Source: Chaenocephalus aceratus (Eukaryota; Chordata; Actinopteri; Perciformes; Channichthyidae). From it: DNA of 64,000 nt. Shown piece by piece: positions 44,601 to 57,513 of the stretch. Positions within the stretch are counted from its first letter, which is position 1. The number at the start of each line of letters is the position of its first letter. The stretch lies in assembly GCA_023974075.1 (NCBI GenBank), contig CM043797.1, forward strand, positions 14,742,178 through 14,806,177, in the 5' to 3' direction. The notes under the pieces were generated by a model that made no database searches, was not told the origin of the DNA, and was given only the letters and a program-made list of their open reading frames with translations. Both the position numbers and the translations under genes were made by a program.

Positions 44601-47600
44601 AGGGAGGGGAGAACCGAACGGTGAACTGTGGATTGAGGTGGGGCAGGAGTTGCCTTTTTCCTCGGACTCCTGCCCGGCACTCGGCCCCAGGGACACGAGG
44701 CCCCGTCCAAGGGCTCGTAAGCCTGGACGGGCCAATCGTCCTCCTCGGTCACAGCAGCAAGAGCGTCCGCTCTCCGATTCCCGTCGCCCGAGGGGAGACG
44801 AGCGCAGTGTGTGCATACCTGCTGGTTTAGAGCCGCGTACGCGTGCTCTGACCCCCGGCAGGATTCGCATACTGCTTTTATCTCTGCTGCTCATAACTCA
44901 TTATGAACCCAGAGCCACATGAGGGACAATCACGGACGCAGTTGTCCTGATGATTCTCAATTGCTGTGCTTCAGTAACGGAGCCTACACACGGCGGCGTG
45001 CGTTGCCGCTTGGCGTGTCTTGAGCTTGGGGAGTCAACGCGAGCAGCGCGACCAACAACCAATCACATGAATGTCCCGCCCCGGACATACAAAGCAAAGC
45101 ATTAATGCTACATCCATGCTGGCTAAATATACTGTCTATGCTTGCTAGCTGTCCATTCAAACGAAGTACACTGGATATAAACTCCCCAAACAGGCGAAAA
45201 CCTACCAGTTTCACCCACTGTCTCTGCCTCCTCCCTCCATGCCTGGCTCCTCCGGTTTGTATCCCTGTATGTAAAGAGGGACTGGTCATAGAGTACCGGG
45301 TGATTCCCTACCGCCACGATAATTTTCTCCTCCATTTTTTGACATATGGGAAATAACTGCGGTCTGGCTCTCCCAACATACACACGGTTTCATTGGCTAG
45401 TGCTTGTACTGTCAGATTTGCATACGCGGGATTTGATTGGCTGACGCCTCCGTCGAGGCGGCAAAAGTAGAACATTGCTCTACTTTTGCAGCGAGCACCG
45501 CGAGAGAAGCTATGCTTTGCTCCCACAATGCAGTTCGGCGAATCGTGACGTCACCCCCATTCAAAGTGAATGGGCAGAAGCGTTGAAGCGGCAACGCACG
45601 CCGCCGTGTGTAGGGGCCGTAACGGAGCGTCCACACTACAGCTTCAAAAAAAGCTTGGAGCTGGGCGTGTCTGAAGCTTGGGGATTTTATTCAAGCAACG
45701 CGACCAACAACCAATCACATGAATCTCCCGCCCCCGACATACAAAGCAAAAACCACCGGGGATTTTATGGGAGCAATATATATATAAACTCCCCAAACAG
45801 GCGAAAACCTACCAGTTTCACCCACTGTCTCTGCCACCTCCCTCCATGCCTGGTTCCTCCGGTTTGTATCCCGGTAGGTGAAGAAGGTCTGGTCATACAA
45901 AACCAGGTGATTTGCTACAGCGATAATTAGTTTCTCCTCCATCTTTTTTTGAAATATAGAAATGAACGGCGGGATATCTCTCCCAGCTTAGACGCGGTTT
46001 GATTGGCTACGGCTTGAGCTGTCAGATTTTCCGAAATGGGATTTGATTGGCTGGCGCTGGCTACTCCGGCGGAGTCGGACCGCTATGCTACCCACAATTC
46101 AGTTCGACGAAAAAGCGAGGCAACGTGACGTCACCCCCATTCAAAGTGAATGGGCAGATTGAAGCTGTCGACGCTGTAGTGTGGACGGGCTGTAACTGTG
46201 CTGATTTGCTGAAGAAAAGAGGTAGCAGATTGCCGGGCCCCCTTCCTATTTATACCGGAAGGAGGCCCGAAGGTGGGGCCCACCTAGCGGGTGGGCGTGG
46301 ACTACAAGTGTTTCAGTGCTGCGCGGGGGAGGGATAACCCAATAGCGATAGCCTTAGAGGGCGAAGCCATATACGAAATAGAACAGGCTGACATGCCACA
46401 CAAACAATGATGCCGCCGCCCGCGGCCCACCGGAGAAAATCTCACACACACGTGCGAGAATTGTGCCTGCCCTGTCAACTGAGCGGTCCTAGTGCCCTTC
46501 GCATACAGCACACAAACACACAGGCACGCAGCCAGACACACTGCATTGCGCGCAAACAGACAAATATTTTTTATTTTTCCCTTTACACGGGAGTCCGCGA
46601 CAAACAAAGTTCCGTACGGGACACGCCCCTTTTGGCTCAAATACGGGACGTCCCGGCTAATACGGGACGGTTGGCAACCCTAATGGACACAGTGTCATGT
46701 CTAGGAAACTAATAGTGAAAGTTTATTCTTTAGGTTAGTTTTGTCATCTCCCTTTGCCCTGTGCTTTATGTTTATTCCCTTAATTAATCATCCCTCTCAT
46801 TTCAGGCCTCCACGCTCCCCGCCCCCTTCTGTCTCCTGCGTCCTTGATTGTTTTCCCCGCCCTGATTGTTTCCACCTGTGTCCCCTTTACCTGTGTATAT
46901 ATTGTGGTAGCTTCCTCCTGTTCATTGTCAGTTCGTTGTCTTACTATGACCCACGTTCCTGATTACCTCACGGACTTCCCACGGATCTACCTCATTGATC
47001 ACTTGCTAGTTTTCCTCGAAAGAGTATATTTGTTTTCCTTGTTTTGATTACTGTGCTAAATTCCAGTAAAGTCTTTATTTTTGAAAACACTATCTGAGTC
47101 GTGCAATTGAGTTCATGCCTCAGAGTCTCCCCTTGACACACAGAGCCACTGTGCTACACTTTAAATAATCCAGCATGAAGAAAAGAGAGAGTCTGAGATA
47201 CGGTATTTGGAACCCAATATGTAAGCAGGAACATGTGCATTAAACAGGACTAAAGGTCACATACAGCTCTGGTCTACTGTACTTTTGATAAGATTTAGAT
47301 AATTAACAATGTTGTGCTGTCTGGTGTTCGCAAATCATAATTGAGCAAGACCCATGAGTAATGACAGCAACATGGTTTGTATTATTTATGTGTATAATGA
47401 GACCTGCATACAAATGACTTTCTCTGAAACACCACAATTTGACATCAGTGTATCATCTAGTTCACAACGGATCAAAACAGTTAAGTGTCTCATAATTCAA
47501 GGCAAGTTAGGATTGTTAAAAGTGAGGTTGTTTAAGGTACTTTTCCATAGTAAGTGTATTAAATACAGTAGATGACAGTTGGCATGTTAGAAGAAGAAGA

Positions 47601-50600
47601 CAGTAGGAGCAGGGAAGCAATGCACTACTGTGGAAGTCACCAGCAAGAAAGCCTAGCAGCCGGAACACGGTTGCTGGTCTACTGCTGCCTCAACTGGTTA
47701 TTTTCTTTGTTATTCTGTGAATTTGGTGTTTTAAAGAGTTACTTCAGATGAATCAATGTCACACAATAACACACACACACAAATGGATTGATAGATCGTG
47801 GACGTGTAGTATTCTTTGAAAGAATATTACTATTTTGTATCATGGCTTCTGTTCCCTGTCAGATATGACTTCCAAACACCAATATAAAGCAATGAAAATA
47901 TTCTAAATATAGCGTATAATTAGTGTACTATACTGCTGCCTCCATTTCACAGCAGTATGCTGTTTTGAAACCATACTTTGGTGTGTGGGGCGTGCCGTAC
48001 TGACTGTGTAAAAAATACTTCATACAACCCCACTTCAAAACATGCAAACTATCCCCCTGTGCTTACAATACATGCTTTATGGTAGCCTGTAGGAGTCAAC
48101 TATAACATTGTTGAAAAATGATACTCTGAAAAAACCCATTATACATTATTTGCACCTCACAGGTGTACACTGTGGACTCATAATATGTGACACCCTCAGA
48201 GCACCTATTACTCACAGAGGAAGACACACCATACACTAAATGGCTATTGATCTTTTAAGTTATGCACACTGTTGCTCAGTGACAGAGCAGTGCATACGAG
48301 AAACAAAGAAAGAGAGAAACAGAGAGCAGAGGGTAAAATATGTATGAGAGACTACACAGTATGTCTCAGCAGTAATGATGTCATCCTTTAAGAGGTTTTA
48401 CTTGGAGCATACAATCATCAGGGAGAAAATGCCATGACCTCATGAGGGATGAAGGATGGTCAGTACGTTTTTTTCCATGTATTACTCCTCAGCTCCACCT
48501 TTGCTCCTACCCACCATTCCCTCTGTCTGCAACGCCCCTCCAATTGAGTTCTCCAGGGAGTTGTGTGACATGAAATCAAATGTTCCCATCTGATATTCAG
48601 CCCTCAAAGAGGTACCTAAATAAATGATCAGGGCTGCAACAGATTATTGTTTCATTATCGATCATCTTGTTGATTATTTGTGTGGTTCCCGATCAATTGT
48701 TAGGTTAGTTAATGTTCTAGCTAATGTTTCTTTGATTCATCATCAATTATAAATGGCTTGTCAATAGTGATGTTTATCTTTTTGTGTCTATTGTCTAGAG
48801 AGATTTGAGTGTCACTTTCTGGACAGCAATAAACATGGCTTCTTATTCTAACGGTGCTCATTTTCCATGAGATACTGTCATGAGTTAATTAATACATAGA
48901 TCCAGTTTCAGTGGAACCATAAAAAGCATCCCAAAAGTGCATTTGCTTTTTTGTTTGGACTTAACAAAATTCAGGCTCCAGTGAACAAACAGGAAGCTGA
49001 AACTACATTATTATTCTAAAAAGAGAACCTGAAAGATGATTTCCTGTAGACGATAAATTCAGCAACTTCAGGTAAACATGTCACTTAGACATCAAGAGGA
49101 TGAGCACTCCTATACATTCAATAACATATAATCACCCAGACTACTCCAGCACATACAGTTAAGACACAATGTACACGGCGAAATAGCAAACGAGTGTAAG
49201 GTTATAGCAGAGCATTAATAACATGTTATGTAATGCCTCAAACTCTGAGGGAAAAGATAGAGGGAGAGTGTGACACACAAGCCTGCTTTGACTCAGCATA
49301 ATCATGCACAGCTTTACTCTCTGTTCTCCAGCTCTGTCTCTAGGTAACAACTGAATGTAACGCTCACATAGACAGACGCACTCAGATCCCCCCCCCTCAC
49401 TAAACACACATGCGCACAACTGCAAATATAGAAAGGAATCCTCGGTGCTGAGACTAGCCTGCTGCCTGTAGAAGATGTACTGCCTTTACCGTTCGGTCCA
49501 GGAAGCACAGAGGGAGGATAGGGAGCCTACAGCAGCAATGGCCCATTCCAGGCTAGCAGACAGCAGCATCCCTGAGCCCAGTGAGGAGGAGGCAGCAGTG
49601 GCAGATGCGAGTGCCAGAAAGATACAGAAAGAGAGACATAGGGGAGGTAACCAGGCAAGGGATGGTGAGGGGAGGAGAGAAGGGAAGACCGAAGCCTCAC
49701 CTCGTGTCCTGGTTTGCGACCAGCGTTTATCCCTGCTGGAACAAAGACTGCTAGCCCTGCCCAGATCAGCCTGCCCTCCCCTCAAACCCCCACCAACACG
49801 CCCAGAATTACATTTACTCGAATGGCAGCGAGCAACACACACACACATGCAGGCTTTTGCATCTTTGAGAAAAAAACAAAAAGAGTGGAGCCGGAGAAGC
49901 AGGGGGAGGGAGATGATCAATAAGTGACCAATTATCTGCACTGTTACTCAGATTGGAGAACACAGCTGCAAGCAGACATTTTGATACATACAGAAAACAG
50001 CTTAATGAATATCAAAGTACGGACTGAAGCAAAGTGTAGCTTTGGATGAAATGTTTTTGTTGCAACAAGAACACTTCCCATGTATTGGCAACATATCAAT
50101 ACTATAATGATAGTGTGATATGAGACTTAAAGGTGGGGTATGTAATTTATTTCAGAAACACTTTTTGTTATATTCCATGGAATGCTCTTAACATCCCGAT
50201 AGCAATGAATATATTAAATGCTTTGATATAATACATAAAACAATTTAATCTGTGGAAGTCGTAGTACTGTAAAAAGCACGACCAATCATTTTAGCCGGCC
50301 CGGCTAAAGTAACTGGATGGCCTACCTGCCTGTCAGCCTTCCATCTGTGCACAAACTTATCTCCTGCCCTCATTGGTCATGTGCACGTTAGTGTGTGTTG
50401 GAGGAGGGGCTCTGTAAGGAAGTAGCAGATTTTTTCCGGTTGTGTATTTTCAAATTCTAGCGCACTCGAGCGGGTTTCTCCAAAATTACATACCCCACCT
50501 TGAATGTTGTCTTACATTTCGGATATCGTTATGTAACATAGTGTCTCTGAAAAGCTGCATTACAGTAAAGTGATGTAATACAATGAACTGTACATACTGT

Positions 50601-53600
50601 CCTAGCTGTTATATAATTTGCTTTTAACCACTTAGTCATTTCATCCACATAAATATAATTAAAATGGTTTTGTGTTAGTATTTTGTGAACGCAAAGGATG
50701 TTGAGGTATTTGATGTATTTTATACTATAGAGTATAAAGCTATTTCTTTGGTATTCTATTTCTCTTACACACTGAACCTTCTAAAGCCTCATCAATATGT
50801 TATCACTGCTTGTAAACATCTACAAATTCTGAACAGAGTCAACCAGTACTGATAAATAGTGGTGCTGGAGGAGAGGCTACAGGAAGACATTGAATACATT
50901 GGAAGACATTGGACAGTATTTAAGGTCAATACATATAAAAGACCGTCTACACTGCCCTTTAATCATTATAAGGGATTCAAAATCCAATTGAAGGAACATT
51001 TTAAAGGGGAGCCTAGCTGTCTTCCCCCTCCGACCTTAGAGTACTCTTTCCATTAGACAATCACTCTCAGTCATAGCACCCGAGGCACAGGCTGGTAGCT
51101 CTAATCTCATATCATCTCCTATACTGTAGAGCAGAACCCGTGGGTGGTGCTGGGAAATAGAGGCAGAGGACCTATAAACAAGAGCTTCATCCATACTCTA
51201 GATCAGTGATTCTCAAACTTTTTTCAATAATGTACCCCCTTTGAAAAAGAAATTCAGCCAAGTACCCCCTGATCAGCACAAAAACTATTTGTTAGGGAAG
51301 AAATGCCTATATAAAGAGGTACAGTACAGCGCTGCACCATCGGTGTCTGATTTCAACTCGGCCCAGAAGATCATCGGTTGCCCCCTCCCCTCCCTGAAGG
51401 TACTGTACAGCTCTCGTTGCCTTAAGAAGGCAGTCAAAATCCTCAAGGACCCACACCACCCGGGTAACGAGCACTTCGTACGGCTGCGCTCAGGCAGGCG
51501 CCTCCGTACCATGTCTTCCCGGACAAACAGACTCAAGTTCAGTTTTTTTTCATATGTGCACTAAACGCTGCTAATATTTAAATTATATAAGCCTTCCGTG
51601 CAATACGAGGGGAATCGTGCAATTTAATTAATTTATTATTTATGTATGTACATATTCCCTATCATGTCTTTTTTAAGTCCCATTTATTGTTTTTAATGTT
51701 TTTATAGTGTCTTGTTGTTTTTATATTGTCTTGTTGTTGCGTGTTGGCACCTTGAGTCTATTGTAATTTCGTTGTACCTGTACAATGACAAATAAAGATC
51801 TATCTATCTATCTATCTATTTATTAAAACAACAACATTGTAACTGAGAAACACTTAAATGCTACATTTCAAATGTTTACAATCCATCACTAAATTCATGG
51901 CAAACCAATTTTAACATCATGCAAGACGACATTAGTTGCATTGAACTGATCTTTTTAATAAGTTGTACAATGTAGTGAGAACCATGGGCTTATGCTTCAC
52001 TGAGGAGCTTTGTCATTCTCCGTGACAGGAAGGTCACTGCAGTTATTACACTTGACTTCGCGTTTTGAAATATGTGTAATTCTGTTCATATAAAACCCAC
52101 ACTGCTCAAACTTCGTTACTTTTCCTAAAATTGGTATTATTATTTTTTTTTCATTATCATAAAAATAAATCTCACGTACCCCATGCAGTACTCCAACGTA
52201 CCCCTAGGGGTCCGCGTACCCCCATTTGAGAACCACTGCTCTAGATGCACAACACACACCAACAACAGAGATCATCGTATACAACAGCAAAATACACTTG
52301 AGACGTACCAATTCAGATATTTAAAATGGATAACAAATGTGTTTGTTTCCCATTCACTAGACAATTCAGCAGTTTTAGGACATACCTGACATGAAAGGCC
52401 AGCCAGCTCTATTGAATACATTCTAATTTACTCAATGAAAATATGAAAAGCCATTGTACATCAAACATAATTTCCCTTTGAATGAAATGGAAAACACCAT
52501 TTGTATTACCCCTCATCTTCCTCACACATTTTACTGACACATCCTTCTGCTTTGTAGGTATTCCCAACGTATTCAAAGTGACAGGCTATGTGAACAAAGT
52601 AAAGCTGACATCAAAAGCTAGATGCTTCAGGTGTACTTGGTGCGTAGTGCTTTGTAGTTGCATTCTGACGCTTGCAACAGCTTTCCCTTCCGGGTGTATT
52701 AGCCCAGAACATGTCAGGCAACAGCAGGATTAACTAGCATGCACATTTTTGGACAAAAGATAAAATATAAATACAGGATTCTGCATGACACTGCATGACA
52801 TTTCTCTACCCTCTGTAAATAAGACATTCCTTTATTCTTTATTCTAGAAGCTTCACTTCAGTGAACCCCTTATGTTATTCCTTGTGGCATGAAAACCAAC
52901 GAGTAACCAACCAGCAAAGATCCATCCATCCATCCAATTCAACTTATCAAGTTATGCTTTTGTTCCACAAAATGTAAATGCAAACAAGGGCTGTTTTGAC
53001 CTTGGCTAATTACAAAATAATTGATATTAAATATCTTTAAATCTCTCAAAATGCATCCTTTCTGAACCTCCAACTTTCTAATCTTGGAATTGATCATATT
53101 CATGACTTTAATGAGTTAATTTTTCAGAAATGAAAGCCTGATTAATATCTTATAGCCCTGTGAATGAATGACTTGTCATAGCTTCCTTAAACAGAGCTAA
53201 GAAGGAAGGGGACTGGCTGTTTTTAATGTAGGATTCATTCAGATTTGGACTTTAAAACATTTAATGGGGCTCTCAAAGTGATGGCAAGACCAATATTGCT
53301 TACAGGTCAACCCGGTGGAGGTCAGGTCACAGAGCTCTGCTGTAGCCTACCTTGATACAGAAATGCTGGGTAGTGATGCTGAAAACGTCCAGACACAGAG
53401 AGGCTTTCTTTAGCTGGGCCTGAAGGCTCTGAACCTGCAGGTCCTGCTGCTCACAGCGCTCCCTCAGCTGCTGGATCAGAACCTGGTCCATCTCCTGGGC
53501 CCGCTCAGTCCGAACAGCGCCGTGAACTGCTGCCGTCCGGCCCCGAACTAAAGAAACAAAGAGCAGGAAGACAAAAATAATATGATGAAATATCTTCACT

Positions 53601-54635
53601 CATAACAAACTTAATGAAATACAGACACAATAACCAGGTATACCATATGTATTTTATTAGAACTAATCAACCATTTCTTCTTAAATAATGAACCAGCAAG
53701 TAAAGATCGAGAGTGAAAATTACAGACATTACAATAAGTCATGTAAAGGCCAATTATTAGCTAGTTTCATTCAGAGTGTTGTGTTATTGTCTCAGTTTTA
53801 TATCACATTCAATTGAAATATTGTGTTTTGTTTTGACTAATACTCCACCACTTATTTTTTTACCTTTAGTAAATAATTAATAGACAAAAACAACATTAAC
53901 AACATTGTTGCAAATGTATTATCTTTTCAATTTACACACGGCATCTATTGCATGTCTGTCCAGTCCTGGGAGAGGGATCCCTCCTCTGTTGCTCTCCCTG
54001 AGGTTTCTCCCATTTTTCCCTTTAAACTGTGGGTTTTCTTCGGAAGTTTTTCCTTGTACGATGTGAGGGTCTAAGGACAGAGGGTGTCGTATTGTCATAC
54101 TGATATTCTGTACACACTGTGAAGACCACTGAGACAAATGTAACATTTGTGATATTGGGCTATATAAATAAACATTGATTGATTGATTGATAACATTGAT
54201 CAATATCCAATAGCAATACTAAAAAGCAGATTTATACTGCAGATACTATTAGCAGTTGGTATACTCTCGTAGCTGTAGCAATAAAGCGCTGATTGGTTGG
54301 AGCCACAGTGGTTTATATCCTCCCACCTGGTGGAAAATGGTCTTTCTGTTACTCAAGTCATCTCACTGCTCATCAATGAGCTGCCGTTTCCTCCTCATAT
54401 CTTAACAATCATAGTGGGAAAACACGAGTGCATCATGTGAGCAGTAGAGAAATTGAACTGTAACTCTACCCAGCTGATAATCTGTCTGTGTGCTCTCTGG
54501 GAAAAGGACAAATGCAGACTTGTTGTGGTAATCTGACCCAGCAGGGTTTTCTACTGAAAGAGCCATCCCAGCATTACTGCTCCTGTAGCTTGTTGCTATG
54601 ACAACAGCAGGCTGCCATGGGTCTTGTAATGAAGC

Positions 54636-54694
<59 letters not shown>

Positions 54695-57271
54695 GTGACT
54701 GTACAATTTAAAGGTACAGTAGCAACTGATGGTGCTGCATTATTGCGACTGCTGCTTTACTCCCGATGTAGCACTAAACTAAACATACCATATCAGATAC
54801 ATACTGGATGAGCATACAATTTGTATTCACATTAACATTAATTATTGTAAGACTCACCAGGGGACTGTGGTTTTGGCGAAACCACAGAAAATCTTTTAGG
54901 AGAGGACTTTGGTGCAGCCTCCATGTCCTTCTGCATCTCTCTCCTAGAGGCTGTGCAGTAAAGAGACAGGTTCATATGTTATATCATATATTTGAAACAG
55001 GAGAAATACACTTGTTTTCTCTCATAAAGATTTTTTCATAGATAGATTATTTGTCACATGAGTTACAGTTGAGGTATTTAAAGGCATCATTATAGTATTT
55101 TCTATTTCATGAACACCCTTTTATAAGACGACGTAGACATTTAGTTCTTATCACACATTTAAGATAACATGCAAAACATGAAGGTTTTAGCAGGTCTCCC
55201 TTGAAAAAGAGATCAATGATCTCAATGGGATACACCTGGGTAAATAAAGGTTTGAAATGAAATGAAATAAATGGTTTCCTATGTCTACGATTATTTGTTG
55301 CACCTTTTCAAAGAAAATTAAATTAGGTTCCATTTGATCTGCTGCAGAAATTCAAATGTTGCTTAAAACCTGTTAAACCCCGAGCCTGTTTTTCAGGTTT
55401 CAGGCTCGAAAATGACATTCCCAGAACAAATGACTGTAACTTCACTTCTAAAAGGTTTATATGAATATTTTTTGTTATCAAAGCAAGGTTACATCTGTGA
55501 GTTGGGTGTAGAAGTGTCAGAATCAATATAGATGTTTCTGTGTCAGAGTAAATTCAGATGGAACATAGCAAAAAAATGTAAATTCCTTTCTCCGCCTAAA
55601 GAAAACCCATTACTTATAGTGAAGACCAACCTTGAATGATGGGTTAGTAGCCTAAAAGCTTTAGGAATCCAAATCATAACATATAATAAGTACCCTGTAT
55701 CACGATAGAGGCAAGGTAGAGGTTTATGAAAATAAAGTCCAGGCGGAATAAGCTTTGGGCACATTTGGGCACATTTGGTTCCATCAGTGCCATTTGACCT
55801 TTTTCAGATACCAGACTATAAAAATCATTGTATTACATTGAATAATCACTATAGGTATTCATTCCATTAAAAAAAAAAAAATTAAAAAAATGTAAATAAA
55901 AAAAAAGATTCTTAAAAAAATATTAAAAATATTTGTGTGAGTGTGTATACAAAAAATCAGGGTCCCCGTCGGCGGGGACCTTCGGGCTTTAATGAAAGGG
56001 CCACACATAATTGTTATTCAGTAAAACATGAAAACAAGGTAGTTTTTGTGCTATTTTGGAAAATTAAAGTACTTCTCAAAAAAATCTTTAATCTTTAAAT
56101 CTTAAATAATTTTTCTGGATATTTTTGGGATATTGTTAAAAAAATAAAATAAACATAAACGTATATAAACAAGATAAAGATGAGGACAATATGGTACTGT
56201 AATAATCATAATATGGTACTGTATGGCTACCATCAGTGTGGTAGCCATAATGTACACACAAGATTATTTCATGTATTACTGTAAATCGGTATGAAGATGA
56301 AAAATATGATATAGTAAAACAAAAAGCTGTTATTTTTTAAACTTTCCAATATTTGATTTCGACCAGGGAAACATACACATTCTTCTTGCCTTTACAGTAT
56401 TATATTGAATTCATCTGAGAAGGTGAAAGCAATCTTTTGTCTCAAAGTTTAAAACCAAAAAAGGTTGGGAACAACTGTAACCCACAGTTGGGGAAGGGTC
56501 TGAGTGAGGAGCAGTGTGTAGTACTGTGTACAGTCAGTCACCACCAGCTGGAGTCGCTGCTCCACTTGTTCACACAGGCTCTGTGGCAAGAGGCTGAGAT
56601 GCTCCTGGCTCCTATAATACTGTAACACACTCTGTGCCACTGGATGGTGCTGATACTCTACATTCACTGTAAAGGTGCTAACCATACAGTCTATGGTGCT
56701 AACACAGGCCACAAGGTGCACCAACCAACAACAAAGCAAATACAGTATCATATAGTACTCCCTCTCTACATCAGCAGAGAGGGAGTACTATATGATACTG
56801 TATCACTGATGTGTTGCAATACAAAGCAACAGTAAAATACATTACAGCAGGGCTCACTTTTATAGGTTGATGTTGTTTCATGTTGCATTGCTTTTTTCAA
56901 CCTAAAATAATATCTCTCACTGGGAAAGGGAAATGAACACTGGGTGTGACGCGCCTGTCAGGAGGAACAATCAATCATGCTGTGGTGCTATACAATCTTT
57001 ATCACCATGAAGATGCTTTGTGGTTCCACATCAGCTCCAAATTCGTCCAGCTCATTTTAGAGGTTTTATTTATTTATCAAAACACATGGGGGAAATAAAA
57101 AGAGGATTCCTGGTTTTGTCTGTAAAGTCCTTTAATGATTATTTTGTGCTAAGATACGTAATTCTAATAATCATGTTTAATTACATGCAGAGACAACCAG
57201 GCTACTAATTACATTACATTACATGTTACTTGTTAGACGCTTTTATCCAAAGCGACTGTTACGTGCCGCAG

Positions 57272-57328
<57 letters not shown>

Positions 57329-57427
57329 TGTGTGTGTGTGTGTGTGTGCTTCAGTTACAGCGACCTCTCCTGGCGAAGTGCAAGGCTGCAGTGGGTTTAA
57401 CGTATCTTTGCCTTGAAAATATTCGAT

Positions 57428-57513
<86 letters not shown>

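Larger units (their letters stand above)
44182..46384 (-). mobile_element. 5' fragment of a second DIRS-type family
   Basis: Reading the - strand from 46384: an end beginning gttctatttcg (same first five bases as the other DIRS family), a TATAAATAGG box at about 46246-46255, then, after an inserted MITE dimer (44971-46195), a gag-like region down to about 44390. Downstream genes (RT, recombinase) are not present, so it is a truncated copy. Confidence 0.5.

Noticed and set aside
44182..44922. 246-codon + strand ORF
   Set aside because: It is rich in Arg/Pro/Gly with no domain, and the opposite strand carries the recognisable DIRS gag Cys/His cluster, so the + frame is an antisense shadow.
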